This document shows positions 17,362 to 25,324 of a DNA stretch of 64,000 nucleotides, piece by piece (within the stretch, counting starts at the first letter, position 1; each line of letters opens with the position of its first letter). The stretch comes from Rhizorhabdus wittichii RW1 (lineage in GTDB: Bacteria; Pseudomonadota; Alphaproteobacteria; Sphingomonadales; Sphingomonadaceae), in the NCBI GenBank assembly GCA_000016765.1, contig CP000699.1, positions 1 to 64,000 of the forward strand, read 5' to 3'. The translations under genes and the position numbers were made by a program. The notes under the pieces are model-generated. The model had not been told where the DNA came from. It worked only from the letters and a program-made list of their open reading frames with translations, and made no database searches.

Positions 17362-17412
17362 CTGTCACAAAGCCGTAAGCTATTGTCGAGGCGGCTGTAA
17401 CATAGTTGAATC
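17362..17412 (+). promoter_or_regulatory. Pho-box-like array upstream of the plcP/agt-like operon
   Basis: CTGTCAC-AAAG-CCGTAAG at 17362-17379 resembles a PhoB box (two CTGTCAT-like 7-mers separated by four bases). Exactly 33 bases further on, in the same 11-base phase, CTGTAAC-ATAG follows at 17395-17405, then a weaker third unit. The site lies about 40-85 bases before the start of the metallophosphoesterase gene. Assignment to PhoB is inference, but it fits the lipid-remodelling reading of the operon. Confidence 0.5.
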
Positions 17413-17448
17413 ATAGGCTCCGCACGTCATCCAGACAGGAGACGAGCG

Positions 17449-18300
17449 ATGAACGCCATCACCCGGATCGCCGCTGCCCAGGGCAGCCGTCCCGCCACGC
17501 CCGAGGCCCGCCGCCAGCGCCGCCGCTATCGCACCATCTGGGTGTCCGACATCCATCTCGGCACGCGCGGCTGCAACGCCCAGATGCTGATCGACTTCCT
17601 CGATTCGACCGACAGCGAGACGATGTACCTGGTCGGCGACATCATCGACGGCTGGCGGCTCAAGCGGAGCTGGTACTGGCCGTCTGCGCACAACGACATC
17701 GTCTGGCGGGTGATGAAGCGCGCCAAGCGCGGCACCCGCGTCGTCTTCATCCCCGGCAACCATGACGAGATGTTCCGCCAATATTCGGGCATGACCTTCG
17801 GCGGGATCGAGATCCGCCGCAGCGCGATCCACGAGACCGCCGACGGCCGCCGGCTGATGGTCACCCATGGCGACGAGTTCGACACGGTGGTGATGTGCCA
17901 CCGCTGGCTCGCCTTCGCCGGGGACTTCGCCTATGAGACGCTGATGCGGCTGAACGTGGTGATCAACACGGTCCGCCAGTGGTTCGACCTGCCTTACTGG
18001 TCGCTTTCCAAGCACGCCAAGCACAAGGTCAAGAACGCGGTCGAGTTCATCTCGCGCTTCGAGGAGGCGGTCGCGCACGAGGCCGGCGAGCGCGGCGTCG
18101 ACGGCGTCGTCTGCGGCCATATCCACACCGCCGAGATCCGCCGGTTCGGCGACATCGTCTACTATAATGACGGCGACTGGGTCGAAGGCTGCACCGCGCT
18201 GGTCGAGCATTTCGACGGCCGGATGGAGGTGCTCCACTGGGCCGACGAGATCGCCGCCCGCCGCCAGGGCGCCACCGCCGCCGCGGCGATGGCGGCTTGA
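17449..18300 (+). CDS. metallophosphoesterase, probable PlcP-type phospholipase C (LpxH-like fold)
   Basis: A 283-residue calcineurin-like enzyme. All metal motifs are present: SDIHLG (Asp34, His36), GDIIDGW near 64, GNHD near 104, THGDEFD near 140 and GHIHT near 223. Generic annotation would be UDP-2,3-diacylglucosamine diphosphatase (LpxH). In alphaproteobacteria, however, PlcP proteins of this fold hydrolyse phospholipids to diacylglycerol during phosphate starvation, and they are often encoded next to a glycosyltransferase, as here. The gene has a strong ribosome-binding site (AGGAGA), a Pho-box-like array upstream and a GT4 gene one base downstream. The PlcP reading is inference from context. 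The enzyme class itself is clear. Confidence 0.8.
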   Translation: MNAITRIAAAQGSRPATPEARRQRRRYRTIWVSDIHLGTRGCNAQMLIDFLDSTDSETMYLVGDIIDGWRLKRSWYWPSAHNDIVWRVMKRAKRGTRVVFIPGNHDEMFRQYSGMTFGGIEIRRSAIHETADGRRLMVTHGDEFDTVVMCHRWLAFAGDFAYETLMRLNVVINTVRQWFDLPYWSLSKHAKHKVKNAVEFISRFEEAVAHEAGERGVDGVVCGHIHTAEIRRFGDIVYYNDGDWVEGCTALVEHFDGRMEVLHWADEIAARRQGATAAAAMAA

Positions 18301-18301
18301 C

Positions 18302-19330
18302 ATGCGGATCGCGATCGCGACCGACGCCTGGGCGCCGCAGGTCAACGGCGTCGTCCGCACCCTCCAGGCGGTGACCGCCGAGCTCGGCGCGATGGGGCAC
18401 GAGGTCTGCGTGATCGCACCCGACCAGTTCCTGACCGTCCCCTGTCCCAGCTATCCCGAGATACGGCTGGCGCTGACCACCCAGGCCGGGGTCGGCCGCC
18501 GCATCGCCGAGTTCGGCGCGGAGGCGATCCACATCGCCACCGAAGGGCCGATCGGCCTTGCCGCGCGGCGCCACTGCCTCGGCCGTCGGCTGGCCTTCAC
18601 CACCGCCTATCACACCCAGTTCCCCGACTATGTCGCCGAGCGCACCGGCATGCCGGCCGACTGGTTCTGGCACTATATCCGCTGGTTCCACGCGCCGTCG
18701 GCGGCGGTGCTGGCCTCGACGCCGTCGGTCGAGGCGATCCTCGATCAGCGCGGCGTCGGCCCGGTGCAGCGCTGGGGCAGGGGAGTCGACCTGGCGCTGT
18801 TCCGCCCCGACCGCGCGCCGCATCCCGCCTTCGCGGCGCTGCCGCGCCCGATCCAGCTCTATGTCGGCCGGGTCGCGGTGGAGAAGAATATCGAGGCGTT
18901 CCTCGCCTGCGACACGCCGGGCACCAAGGTGGTCGTCGGCGACGGCCCGGCCCGCGCCGCCCTGTCGCGCGACTATCCGGAGGTCCGCTTCCTCGGCGCG
19001 CTGCACGGCGAGGAACTGGCCTCCGCCTATGCCGGGGCGGACGTCTTCGTCTTCCCGAGCCGCACCGACACCTTCGGGCTGGTGATGATCGAGGCGCTCG
19101 CCTGCGGCGCGCCGGTCGCCGCCTATCCGGTGACCGGGCCGATCGACATTCTCGCCCCGTCGAGCGCGGCGATGGACGACGACCTGGCGACGGCGATCGG
19201 CCGCGCGCTCCGATGCGATCGCGGCGCGGCGGCAGCCTATGGCGCCACCTTCGGCTGGCGTCGGAGCGCCGAGCAGTTCCTCGGCGCGCTCGTTCCCCAG
19301 GGCGAGGGCCGGCGGCGGCTGGCCGCCTGA
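18302..19330 (+). CDS. GT4 family glycosyltransferase, probable diacylglycerol glycosyltransferase (Agt-like)
   Basis: A 342-residue GT-B enzyme. The N-terminal half starts RIAIATDAWAPQVNGVVRT, the acceptor-domain signature of this group. The C-terminal half has YVGRVAVEKNIEAFL, the donor-binding stretch FPSRTDTFGLVMIEALACG with the E-x7-E motif, and PVAAYPVTGP. The gene follows the metallophosphoesterase after a single base. If that enzyme releases diacylglycerol, this one could glycosylate it to a phosphorus-free glycolipid, as described for PlcP-Agt pairs. The sugar donor cannot be inferred. The start is ATG 18302. Confidence 0.85.
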   Translation: MRIAIATDAWAPQVNGVVRTLQAVTAELGAMGHEVCVIAPDQFLTVPCPSYPEIRLALTTQAGVGRRIAEFGAEAIHIATEGPIGLAARRHCLGRRLAFTTAYHTQFPDYVAERTGMPADWFWHYIRWFHAPSAAVLASTPSVEAILDQRGVGPVQRWGRGVDLALFRPDRAPHPAFAALPRPIQLYVGRVAVEKNIEAFLACDTPGTKVVVGDGPARAALSRDYPEVRFLGALHGEELASAYAGADVFVFPSRTDTFGLVMIEALACGAPVAAYPVTGPIDILAPSSAAMDDDLATAIGRALRCDRGAAAAYGATFGWRRSAEQFLGALVPQGEGRRRLAA

Positions 19331-19428
19331 TGCGCCGCCCTCTCCCACGTGGGAGAGGGCTCGGAAGCGCCTCCACACGTCAGTCTTGTGCTGGAGCGCG
19401 GGCTTCAGTACATCATCCCCCACGCTTC

Positions 19429-19461
19429 GGCCGCTCCGTGACGGGGCGGCCCTTTTATTTT
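19429..19461 (+). terminator. terminator-like hairpin abutting the trcR ribosome-binding site
   Basis: GGCCGCTCCG at 19429-19438 pairs over ten bases (one G-T) with CGGGGCGGCC at 19442-19451 around a TGA loop, and a T-rich run follows (CTTTTATTTT, 19452-19461). The trcR Shine-Dalgarno GGAGGA begins at the very next base. As an intrinsic terminator it could end the plcP/agt operon. Because no promoter fits between it and the start codon, it must also lie in the trcR leader. Confidence 0.6.
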
Positions 19462-19472
19462 GGAGGACCGCT

Positions 19473-20150
19473 ATGGCCCAGCCGCTCATGCCCCATGCCA
19501 CCGCCTCGTGGCTGGTCGACAACACCGCGCTCAGCTTCCAGCAGATCGCCGAGTTCTGCGGCCTGCACATCCTCGAGGTCCAGGCGATCGCTGACGACAT
19601 GGCGGCGACCAAGCTGACCGGGCGCGATCCGGTCCGCGCGGGCGAGCTGACCATGGCCGAGATCGAGAAGGGCCAGCAGGACCCGAACTACCGCCTCGTC
19701 ATGCAGAAGGGGCCGGACCAGCTCCGTCGCACCAAGGGCCCGCGCTACACCCCGGTGTCGAAGCGCCAGGACAAGCCCGACGGCATCGCCTGGATCATCC
19801 GCAACCATCCCGAGGTGTCGGACGGCCAGATCTCCAAGCTGATCGGCACGACCCGCACCACCATCGCCGCGATCCGCGACCGGACCCACTGGAACATCGC
19901 CAACATCGTGCCGAAGGACCCGGTGACGCTGGGCCTCAGCTCGCAGCGCGAGCTCGACGCCGTCGTCGCCAAGGCGGCCAAGGCCGCCGGCCTCGAAGCG
20001 CCGACCGACACCCGCCTCGAAGGCGACCGCGAGGCGCTGATCGAGCAGCTCCGCGCCGAGCGCGAGGCCGCCGTCCGCAACGCCGACGCGGTCCATGTCG
20101 AAGAGTCGACCTATGGCGGCGCGACCTTCCACGATCCGTTCAAGAAGTAA
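19473..20150 (+). CDS. trcR: cell cycle transcriptional regulator TrcR (DUF1013)
   Basis: A 225-residue member of the DUF1013 family, which is nearly universal in alphaproteobacteria and is annotated as the cell-cycle regulator TrcR. The N-terminal part reads MPHATASWLVDNTALSF and contains a helix-turn-helix-like segment (FQQIAEFCGLHILEVQAI). A central part, ISKLIGTTRTTIAAIRDR, looks like a second HTH, and a charged helix follows. The ribosome-binding site GGAGGA lies five bases before the ATG. The immediately preceding hairpin with a T-run suggests attenuation or an unusual leader. Confidence 0.85.
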   Translation: MAQPLMPHATASWLVDNTALSFQQIAEFCGLHILEVQAIADDMAATKLTGRDPVRAGELTMAEIEKGQQDPNYRLVMQKGPDQLRRTKGPRYTPVSKRQDKPDGIAWIIRNHPEVSDGQISKLIGTTRTTIAAIRDRTHWNIANIVPKDPVTLGLSSQRELDAVVAKAAKAAGLEAPTDTRLEGDREALIEQLRAEREAAVRNADAVHVEESTYGGATFHDPFKK

Positions 20151-20180
20151 GGAGCGGTTCGAGCCTGCGCTCCCTCTGTC

Positions 20181-20272
20181 GTCATTCCCGCGAAAGCGGG
20201 AATCCACGGTCACGGGACGCTGTTCGACGCGAGGTGCCGCCGTCCATGGATTCCCGCTTTCGCGGGAATGAC
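20181..20272. repeat. paired-hairpin repeat, CCCGCGAAAGCGGG family
   Basis: Two 26-base arms, at 20181-20206 and 20247-20272, are exact inverse complements. Each is itself a hairpin (ATTCCCGC, loop GAAA, GCGGGAAT) framed by GTC and CCA. The 40-base spacer begins CGGTCACGG and ends GCCGCCGTCCA, the same as in the copies at 30414 and, in reverse orientation, 41760. The repeat lies in the 207-base gap between trcR and xseB, which otherwise shows nothing. Confidence 0.9.
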
Positions 20273-20357
20273 GGTCGGGGAATGCGTGAGGCCAGAAGGG
20301 CCCGCGCATCCCAACCCATCCTTGACCCTGCCGCCGCCCGAGCCCAAAAGCCTTGCC

Positions 20358-20603
20358 ATGACCGACAGCGCCGCCCTTGCCGACCTCTCCTTCGAGGACG
20401 CCCTCAAGCAGCTCGAAACGATCGTCCGCCAGCTCGAATCGGGTGAGGTTCCCCTCGACGAATCGATCTCGCTCTACGCGAAGGGCGATGCGCTGAAGCG
20501 GCTGTGCGAGGAACGGCTGAACGCCGCCAAGGCGCGGATCGAGAAGATCAGCCTGGGCGCCGACGGCGCGCCGCGGGGGACCGAGCCCTTCACCGCGAGC
20601 TGA
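20358..20603 (+). CDS. xseB: exodeoxyribonuclease VII small subunit
   Basis: XseB is the small subunit of the nuclease that degrades single-stranded DNA from both ends. The 81-residue helical protein has the family core SFEDALKQLETIVRQLESG followed by PLDESISLYAKGDALKRLCEERL. I chose ATG 20358 because the family alignment starts just after it. The longer upstream frame runs into the repeat. ispA follows after seven bases, the common xseB-ispA arrangement. The large subunit gene is not in the window. Confidence 0.95.
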   Translation: MTDSAALADLSFEDALKQLETIVRQLESGEVPLDESISLYAKGDALKRLCEERLNAAKARIEKISLGADGAPRGTEPFTAS

Positions 20604-20610
20604 TCCGGCG

Positions 20611-21504
20611 ATGTCGGCCCTTCTCGCTTCCGAGCTCGCGCGCATCGCGCAGGAGATCGACGCCCGTTTCGACACGCTGCTGACCCCGCCCGACGACAGT
20701 CGCGAGCGCCTCTACGCGGCGATGCGCCACGCCGCGATCGGCGGCGGCAAGCGGCTGCGGCCGTTGCTGGCCTGCGCATCGGCGCGGCTGTTCGCGGTCG
20801 ATCCCGAATGCGCGCTGCGCGCCGGCCTCGCGATCGAGGCGATCCACGTCTACAGCCTGATCCACGACGACCTGCCGGCGATGGACGACGACGACCTGCG
20901 GCGCGGCCGCCCGACCGTCCACCGCGCCTATGACGAGGCGACCGCGATCCTCGCCGGCGACGGCTTCCAGGCGCTCGCCTTCGAGATCGCGGCGTCGGAG
21001 GCGACCCATCCCGATCCCTTCGTCCGCAGCGAGCTGGTCGCGGCGCTGGCGGCCGCGGCAGGCCCGGCCGGCATGGTCGGCGGGCAGGCGATGGACATGG
21101 CGGCGGAGGCCGGCGGGGAGCATGACCTCGACGCCATCTCGCGGCTCCAGCAGCTCAAGACCGGCGCGCTGATCGGCTTCTCGATCGAGGCCGGCGCGAT
21201 TCTCGGCCGGGTGCCGCCCGAGGGCCGGACCAAGCTGCGCGCCTATGCCCATGACCTGGGCCTCGCCTTCCAGATCGCCGACGACCTGCTCGACGCCGAG
21301 GGTGATCCCGCGGCGATGGGCAAGGCGGCGGGCAAGGACCACGCCGCCGGCAAGGCGACCTTCGTCGGCCTGCTCGGCGTCGATCGCGCGCGGGCGCAGG
21401 CGCGGCTGCTGTCGCAGCAGGCGATCGATCATCTTGGCAATTTCGGACGCGAAGCCGATCTGCTACGCGACATCGCGGCTTATGTGGTCGATCGCGACCG
21501 CTGA
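20611..21504 (+). CDS. ispA: farnesyl/geranyl diphosphate synthase (polyprenyl synthetase)
   Basis: A 297-residue all-helical prenyltransferase that condenses IPP with allylic diphosphates to give farnesyl diphosphate for undecaprenyl phosphate, quinones and carotenoids. The first aspartate-rich motif is DDLPAMDDDDLRRG and the second is FQIADDLLDAEGD. GGKRLRP near the N-terminus binds the IPP diphosphate. The linkage to xseB supports IspA over longer-chain synthases. The dxs gene that often follows is absent, and coaD comes instead. Confidence 0.94.
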   Translation: MSALLASELARIAQEIDARFDTLLTPPDDSRERLYAAMRHAAIGGGKRLRPLLACASARLFAVDPECALRAGLAIEAIHVYSLIHDDLPAMDDDDLRRGRPTVHRAYDEATAILAGDGFQALAFEIAASEATHPDPFVRSELVAALAAAAGPAGMVGGQAMDMAAEAGGEHDLDAISRLQQLKTGALIGFSIEAGAILGRVPPEGRTKLRAYAHDLGLAFQIADDLLDAEGDPAAMGKAAGKDHAAGKATFVGLLGVDRARAQARLLSQQAIDHLGNFGREADLLRDIAAYVVDRDR

Positions 21505-21528
21505 ACGGCCGGCAAAGGGGGAGCATCT

Positions 21529-22026
21529 ATGCGGACCGGCGTCTATCCCGGCACCTTCGATCCGATCACGCTGGGTCATATGGACATCATCCGGCGCGGC
21601 GCGAAGCTGGTCGACAAGCTCGTCATCGGCGTCACCACCAATGCGTCCAAGTCGCCGATGTTCACGGTCGAGGAGCGGCTGGCGATGGTCCGTCGCGAGA
21701 CCGCCGATCTTCCCGGCGTCGAGGTCGTCGCCTTCGATTCGCTGCTGATGGATTTCGCCGAGAGCATGGGGGCGGCGATCATCGTGCGCGGCCTGCGCGC
21801 CGTTGCCGACTTCGAATATGAATATCAGATGGCGGGGATGAACCAGCAGCTCAACAACCGCGTCGAGACCGTCTTCCTGATGGCCGACGTCGCGTTGCAG
21901 CCGATCGCGTCGCGCCTCGTCAAGGAGATCGCGCTCTATGGCGGGGCGATCGATCGCTTCGTGCCCAAGCGGGTGGTGCAGGAAGTCGTCGCGCGCGTCG
22001 AAAAGATCGGTAAGAAGGGAAGCTGA
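21529..22026 (+). CDS. coaD: phosphopantetheine adenylyltransferase
   Basis: CoaD transfers AMP from ATP to 4'-phosphopantetheine, the penultimate step of coenzyme A synthesis. The 165-residue protein begins with the nucleotidyltransferase motif PGTFDPITLGHMDII (T-x-x-H-type HIGH motif). Further on come RGLRAVADFEYEYQMA and the C-terminal S-x-R region ASRLVKEIALYGG. The length is typical, and the ATG is preceded by GGGGGAG. Confidence 0.96.
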   Translation: MRTGVYPGTFDPITLGHMDIIRRGAKLVDKLVIGVTTNASKSPMFTVEERLAMVRRETADLPGVEVVAFDSLLMDFAESMGAAIIVRGLRAVADFEYEYQMAGMNQQLNNRVETVFLMADVALQPIASRLVKEIALYGGAIDRFVPKRVVQEVVARVEKIGKKGS

Positions 22027-22114
22027 GGACGGGTGCCGGCGGTTCAGCCGCGGGCAATCCGGACATGCCTATTCGAGGCCGCGCCTCCGGGGCGCGGTGT
22101 GGAGAAGTGATCTG

Positions 22115-23023
22115 ATGCGATCGAAGTTCGTTGTTGCGGCTTTTGCGGGACTGTTCATGGCCGGCGTGGCGCTGGCCCAGCCGGCGCCGGCTCCCGCACC
22201 TGTCGATGCGCCCGCGCAGGACCCGCAGAACATCCTCAATCTCGACCTGTCGACCGGCGGGCGGGTGAAGATCCTGCTGCGCCCCGACAAGGCGCCCTAT
22301 TCGGTCGACCGGATCAAGACGCTGGTGCGCCGCCATTTCTATGACGGCCTGACCTTCCACCGCGTGATCGAAGGCTTCATGGCGCAGGGCGGCGATCCCA
22401 AGGGCACGGGCGAGGGCGGTTCCGACCTTCCCGACCTGAAGGCCGAGTTCAACGACATGCCGCACGTCCGCGGCGTGATGTCGATGGCGCGCGCGCAGGA
22501 CCCCAATTCGGCGAACAGCCAGTTCTTCATCATGTTGCAGCCGAACCTGACGCTCGACGGCAACTACACGCCGATCGGCCGCGTCTTCTCCGGCATGGAA
22601 TATGTCGACGCGATCGAGAAGGGCGAGCCGCCGGCGAACCCGTCGAAGATCGTCCATGCCTCGATCGAGTCCGACGATCAGGGCCAGCCGCCGGTCGCCT
22701 TCGTGCCCCCGGCCGCGCCCGAGGCCGCCGCGCCCGCCGCCGCCAGTAAGCAGGACCGCAAGGCGCGCGAGAAGGCCGCGAAGGAAGAGAAGGAAGCTGC
22801 CGAGAAGGCGGCCAAGGAAGCGAAGAAGCTCCGCAAGCAGCAGTCGCAGCCCGGCGACCTCGCCAACCCCGCCGACGCGGTCGGCGGCGGCGAGGCGGCG
22901 GTCTCGCCCTCTGTGGCCCCGCAGGGCACCGATGCCGCCGTCGAGGCGGTGGCCGACGCGCAGCCGACCGAGGATGCGGTCCGCGCGGTGGCCGGCGAGG
23001 AGGCGGCCGCCTCGCCGCAATAA
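22115..23023 (+). CDS. exported cyclophilin-type peptidyl-prolyl isomerase with charged C-terminal tail
   Basis: A 302-residue protein with a signal peptide (MRSKFVVAAFAGLFMAGVALA, cut before QPAP). The cyclophilin domain spans about residues 40-195 and includes the typical FHRVIEGFMAQGGDP, NSANSQFFIM and IGRVFSGMEYVD. It should catalyse proline isomerisation during periplasmic protein folding. The last 100 residues are unusual: a run rich in Lys, Glu and Ala (near residues 210-245), then an acidic Ala-rich tail. I chose ATG 22115 because the signal peptide starts there, with GGAGAAG upstream. Confidence 0.92.
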   Translation: MRSKFVVAAFAGLFMAGVALAQPAPAPAPVDAPAQDPQNILNLDLSTGGRVKILLRPDKAPYSVDRIKTLVRRHFYDGLTFHRVIEGFMAQGGDPKGTGEGGSDLPDLKAEFNDMPHVRGVMSMARAQDPNSANSQFFIMLQPNLTLDGNYTPIGRVFSGMEYVDAIEKGEPPANPSKIVHASIESDDQGQPPVAFVPPAAPEAAAPAAASKQDRKAREKAAKEEKEAAEKAAKEAKKLRKQQSQPGDLANPADAVGGGEAAVSPSVAPQGTDAAVEAVADAQPTEDAVRAVAGEEAAASPQ

Positions 23024-23032
23024 CGCCCAGCG

Positions 23033-24067
23033 ATGCGCGTCGACCTCTTCGACTTCGATCTCCCGCCCGAGAATATCGCCCTGCGGCCCGCCAGCCCGCG
23101 CGACAGCGCGCGGATGCTGCTGGTCGAGGGAAGCGAGGGCGCGCTCGCCGACCGGCATGTCTCCGACCTGCCGGGGCTGCTGCGCGTCGGCGACTGCCTG
23201 GTGTTCAACGACACGCGGGTGATCCCGGCCCAGCTCGAAGGGCGTCGCGGCGAGGCGCGGATCGGCGCGACCCTCCACAAGCGCGAGGGGCTGCGCCAGT
23301 GGCGCGCCTTCGTCCGCAACGCCAAGCGGGTGCGGACCGGCGACCGGATCGATTTCGGCGCGGGCGTGTCGGCGATCGCCGCCGAGCGTGGCGAGGACGG
23401 ATCGATCCTGCTCGATTTCGAGGGCGACGAGCCGGTCGAGCTGCTGCTCGAACGCGCCGGCACCATGCCGTTGCCGCCCTATATCGCCGGCAAGCGCCCG
23501 ACCGACGATCGCGACCGCGACGATTACCAGACCATGTTCGCGCGCGAGAAGGGCGCCGTCGCCGCGCCGACCGCCGCGCTCCATTTCACGCCGCGCCTGA
23601 TGGAGGCGCTGGCGGCGGCGGGGATCGCCAGCGAGACGCTGACCCTCCATGTCGGCGCGGGCACCTTCCTGCCGGTCAAGGCCGACGACACCGACGACCA
23701 CCGGATGCATGCCGAATGGGGCCGCATCGACGCCGCGACCGCCGACCACCTCAACGCGATCCGCGCGGCCGGCGGCCGGGTGATCGCGGTCGGCACGACC
23801 AGCCTGCGCCTGCTCGAAAGCGCGACCGGCGAGGACGGCGTGATCCGTCCCTTCGACGGCGACACCGCGATCTTCATCACCCCCGGCTACCGCTTCCGCG
23901 CGATCGACGGGCTGATGACCAATTTCCATTTGCCCAAGTCGACCCTGTTCATGCTGGTCAGCGCGCTGATGGGGCGGGATCGGATGCAGGCGGCCTATGC
24001 CCATGCGATCGCCGAGGGCTATCGCTTCTACAGCTACGGGGATTCGAGCCTGCTGCTGCCCGGCTAG
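23033..24067 (+). CDS. queA: S-adenosylmethionine:tRNA ribosyltransferase-isomerase
   Basis: QueA adds the ribosyl part of SAM to 7-aminomethyl-7-deazaguanine in tRNA to form epoxyqueuosine. At 344 residues the protein is standard, with the family stretches [21 protein letters not shown], the [17 protein letters not shown] signature and [17 protein letters not shown] near the C-terminus. It starts nine bases after the isomerase gene, so the two are co-transcribed. The usual partner tgt is not present downstream. Confidence 0.97.
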   Translation: MRVDLFDFDLPPENIALRPASPRDSARMLLVEGSEGALADRHVSDLPGLLRVGDCLVFNDTRVIPAQLEGRRGEARIGATLHKREGLRQWRAFVRNAKRVRTGDRIDFGAGVSAIAAERGEDGSILLDFEGDEPVELLLERAGTMPLPPYIAGKRPTDDRDRDDYQTMFAREKGAVAAPTAALHFTPRLMEALAAAGIASETLTLHVGAGTFLPVKADDTDDHRMHAEWGRIDAATADHLNAIRAAGGRVIAVGTTSLRLLESATGEDGVIRPFDGDTAIFITPGYRFRAIDGLMTNFHLPKSTLFMLVSALMGRDRMQAAYAHAIAEGYRFYSYGDSSLLLPG

Positions 24068-24097
24068 ATTCGTTCCTGCTGATTTCCCGACCTTTCC

Positions 24098-24123
24098 GTC
24101 ATTCCCGCTTTCGCGGGAATGAC
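24098..24123. repeat. single-hairpin form of the CCCGCGAAAGCGGG repeat
   Basis: A perfect 11-bp stem (GTCATTCCCGC and its complement) with loop TTTC, flanked by CGTCAT on both sides. It corresponds to one arm of the paired repeat with both outer ends retained, as if two arms had recombined into one. It sits between convergent queA and the DUF2279 gene and may terminate both. Confidence 0.8.
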
Positions 24124-24170
24124 GATGGGAGACGGTGGGCATCCATCTATCGAGTCCAAGGGCGCTCCCC

Positions 24171-25175
24171 TCAATCGGCGTGATAGGCGGTGTAGGGGAC
24201 CTGCACATATTGCAGCGCCTCGCTCGCCGCTCGGCCGGCCCAGCCCGAGGGGCGACTGGGGAAGAACAGCTCGTTGAGATTGAGGCCGATCCCGATGAAG
24301 GGCCGTCGGCGGCGCGGATCGCCGCGGGCTTCCTCCTTCGCGGTGAAGCCGGTCGCGCGGTAGCCGGCGTGGAGCTCGACGAAGCGGAGCGGGCTGTCCT
24401 CCAGCCCCTCGAACCCGGCCAGCTTGAGCGCGAACAGATAGCGCATCTGCCGGTAATGCCGCGTGCCCGAGGGCGTGTAGATGTCCTTGTTGGGGATCAG
24501 CAGCAGCCGGAAGTCGAGCTTGCGGTCGAGCCCCGGCACCGCGTTGCGCAGCAGCGAGAAGCCCGCGCCGCTCGCGTTCATCGCGATGTCCTGGAAGGAG
24601 AAGCCGCTCGATTTCTTGTGGGCGTCCCACAGCTCGGCATACAGCATCACCCCCATCGACAGCGAGGCCGCGGTCAGCCCGGCATTGGTCGCGCCCGTCT
24701 TGCGGCGGATGCGCGCCTCGATCATGTCGGTGATCCAATAGGTGTTCCAGGCGTGGGTCAGCTTGTCCATGCCCAGGTTGATCGTGTCCTTCCCGAACCA
24801 GCCTTCGTCCTGGAAGTGGAAGCGGCGGCCGCCCTCGCGGTTGACCTTGGCGATGTTGGTCCCGGTGACCCAGACCAGCGCGGCGCCCAATTCCCACTTG
24901 ATCGCTCCGACCTGCCGACCGAACGACAGCCGCTGTCCATTCGGCTCCTCGGCGGCGGGCGTGGCGGGCAGCGACGGGCCGTAGCCCGGTTCCGCCGCCG
25001 GCACCGGCTGCTCGGCGAGGGCGAGCCAGTCCTTGTGCGGCTCGGACAGGTCGAAATCGATCGCGGGCGCGTTTTCGTCGATGGCGTCGGCCAGGATCGG
25101 CGCGGCCGAGGTCGCGAAGGCGATCGTCGCCAGGCTGCGGATGACCGGTCGTGCCAGCCCGTCGGTTATCGTCAC
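24171..25175 (-). CDS. DUF2279 family exported protein
   Basis: A 334-residue protein with an N-terminal hydrophobic segment that looks like a signal peptide ending near ADA (about residue 31). A central part carries the DUF2279 pattern: DKLTHAWNTYWITDMIEA, then short hydrophobic helices and GFSFQDIAMNASGAGFS. DUF2279 includes YfiM-like envelope proteins of unknown function. The start is GTG 25175 with GGAGGA upstream. It is divergent from the S9 peptidase gene across 149 bases. Confidence 0.72.
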   Translation of the reverse strand: MTITDGLARPVIRSLATIAFATSAAPILADAIDENAPAIDFDLSEPHKDWLALAEQPVPAAEPGYGPSLPATPAAEEPNGQRLSFGRQVGAIKWELGAALVWVTGTNIAKVNREGGRRFHFQDEGWFGKDTINLGMDKLTHAWNTYWITDMIEARIRRKTGATNAGLTAASLSMGVMLYAELWDAHKKSSGFSFQDIAMNASGAGFSLLRNAVPGLDRKLDFRLLLIPNKDIYTPSGTRHYRQMRYLFALKLAGFEGLEDSPLRFVELHAGYRATGFTAKEEARGDPRRRRPFIGIGLNLNELFFPSRPSGWAGRAASEALQYVQVPYTAYHAD

Positions 25176-25324
25176 ATCTTCCTCCGGTTCGCAGGGACGA
25201 TTGGCATCTCGTTGATTTGGGCTGTCAATTTTGGGGCGCTCCCGTTGCGATAGGGCGAGCCTCGGGCCGGTCGGACGGCGGGGCGGCTTGACGGCGGGGG
25301 AGGGCGCGGCCGAATATCGGGGGC

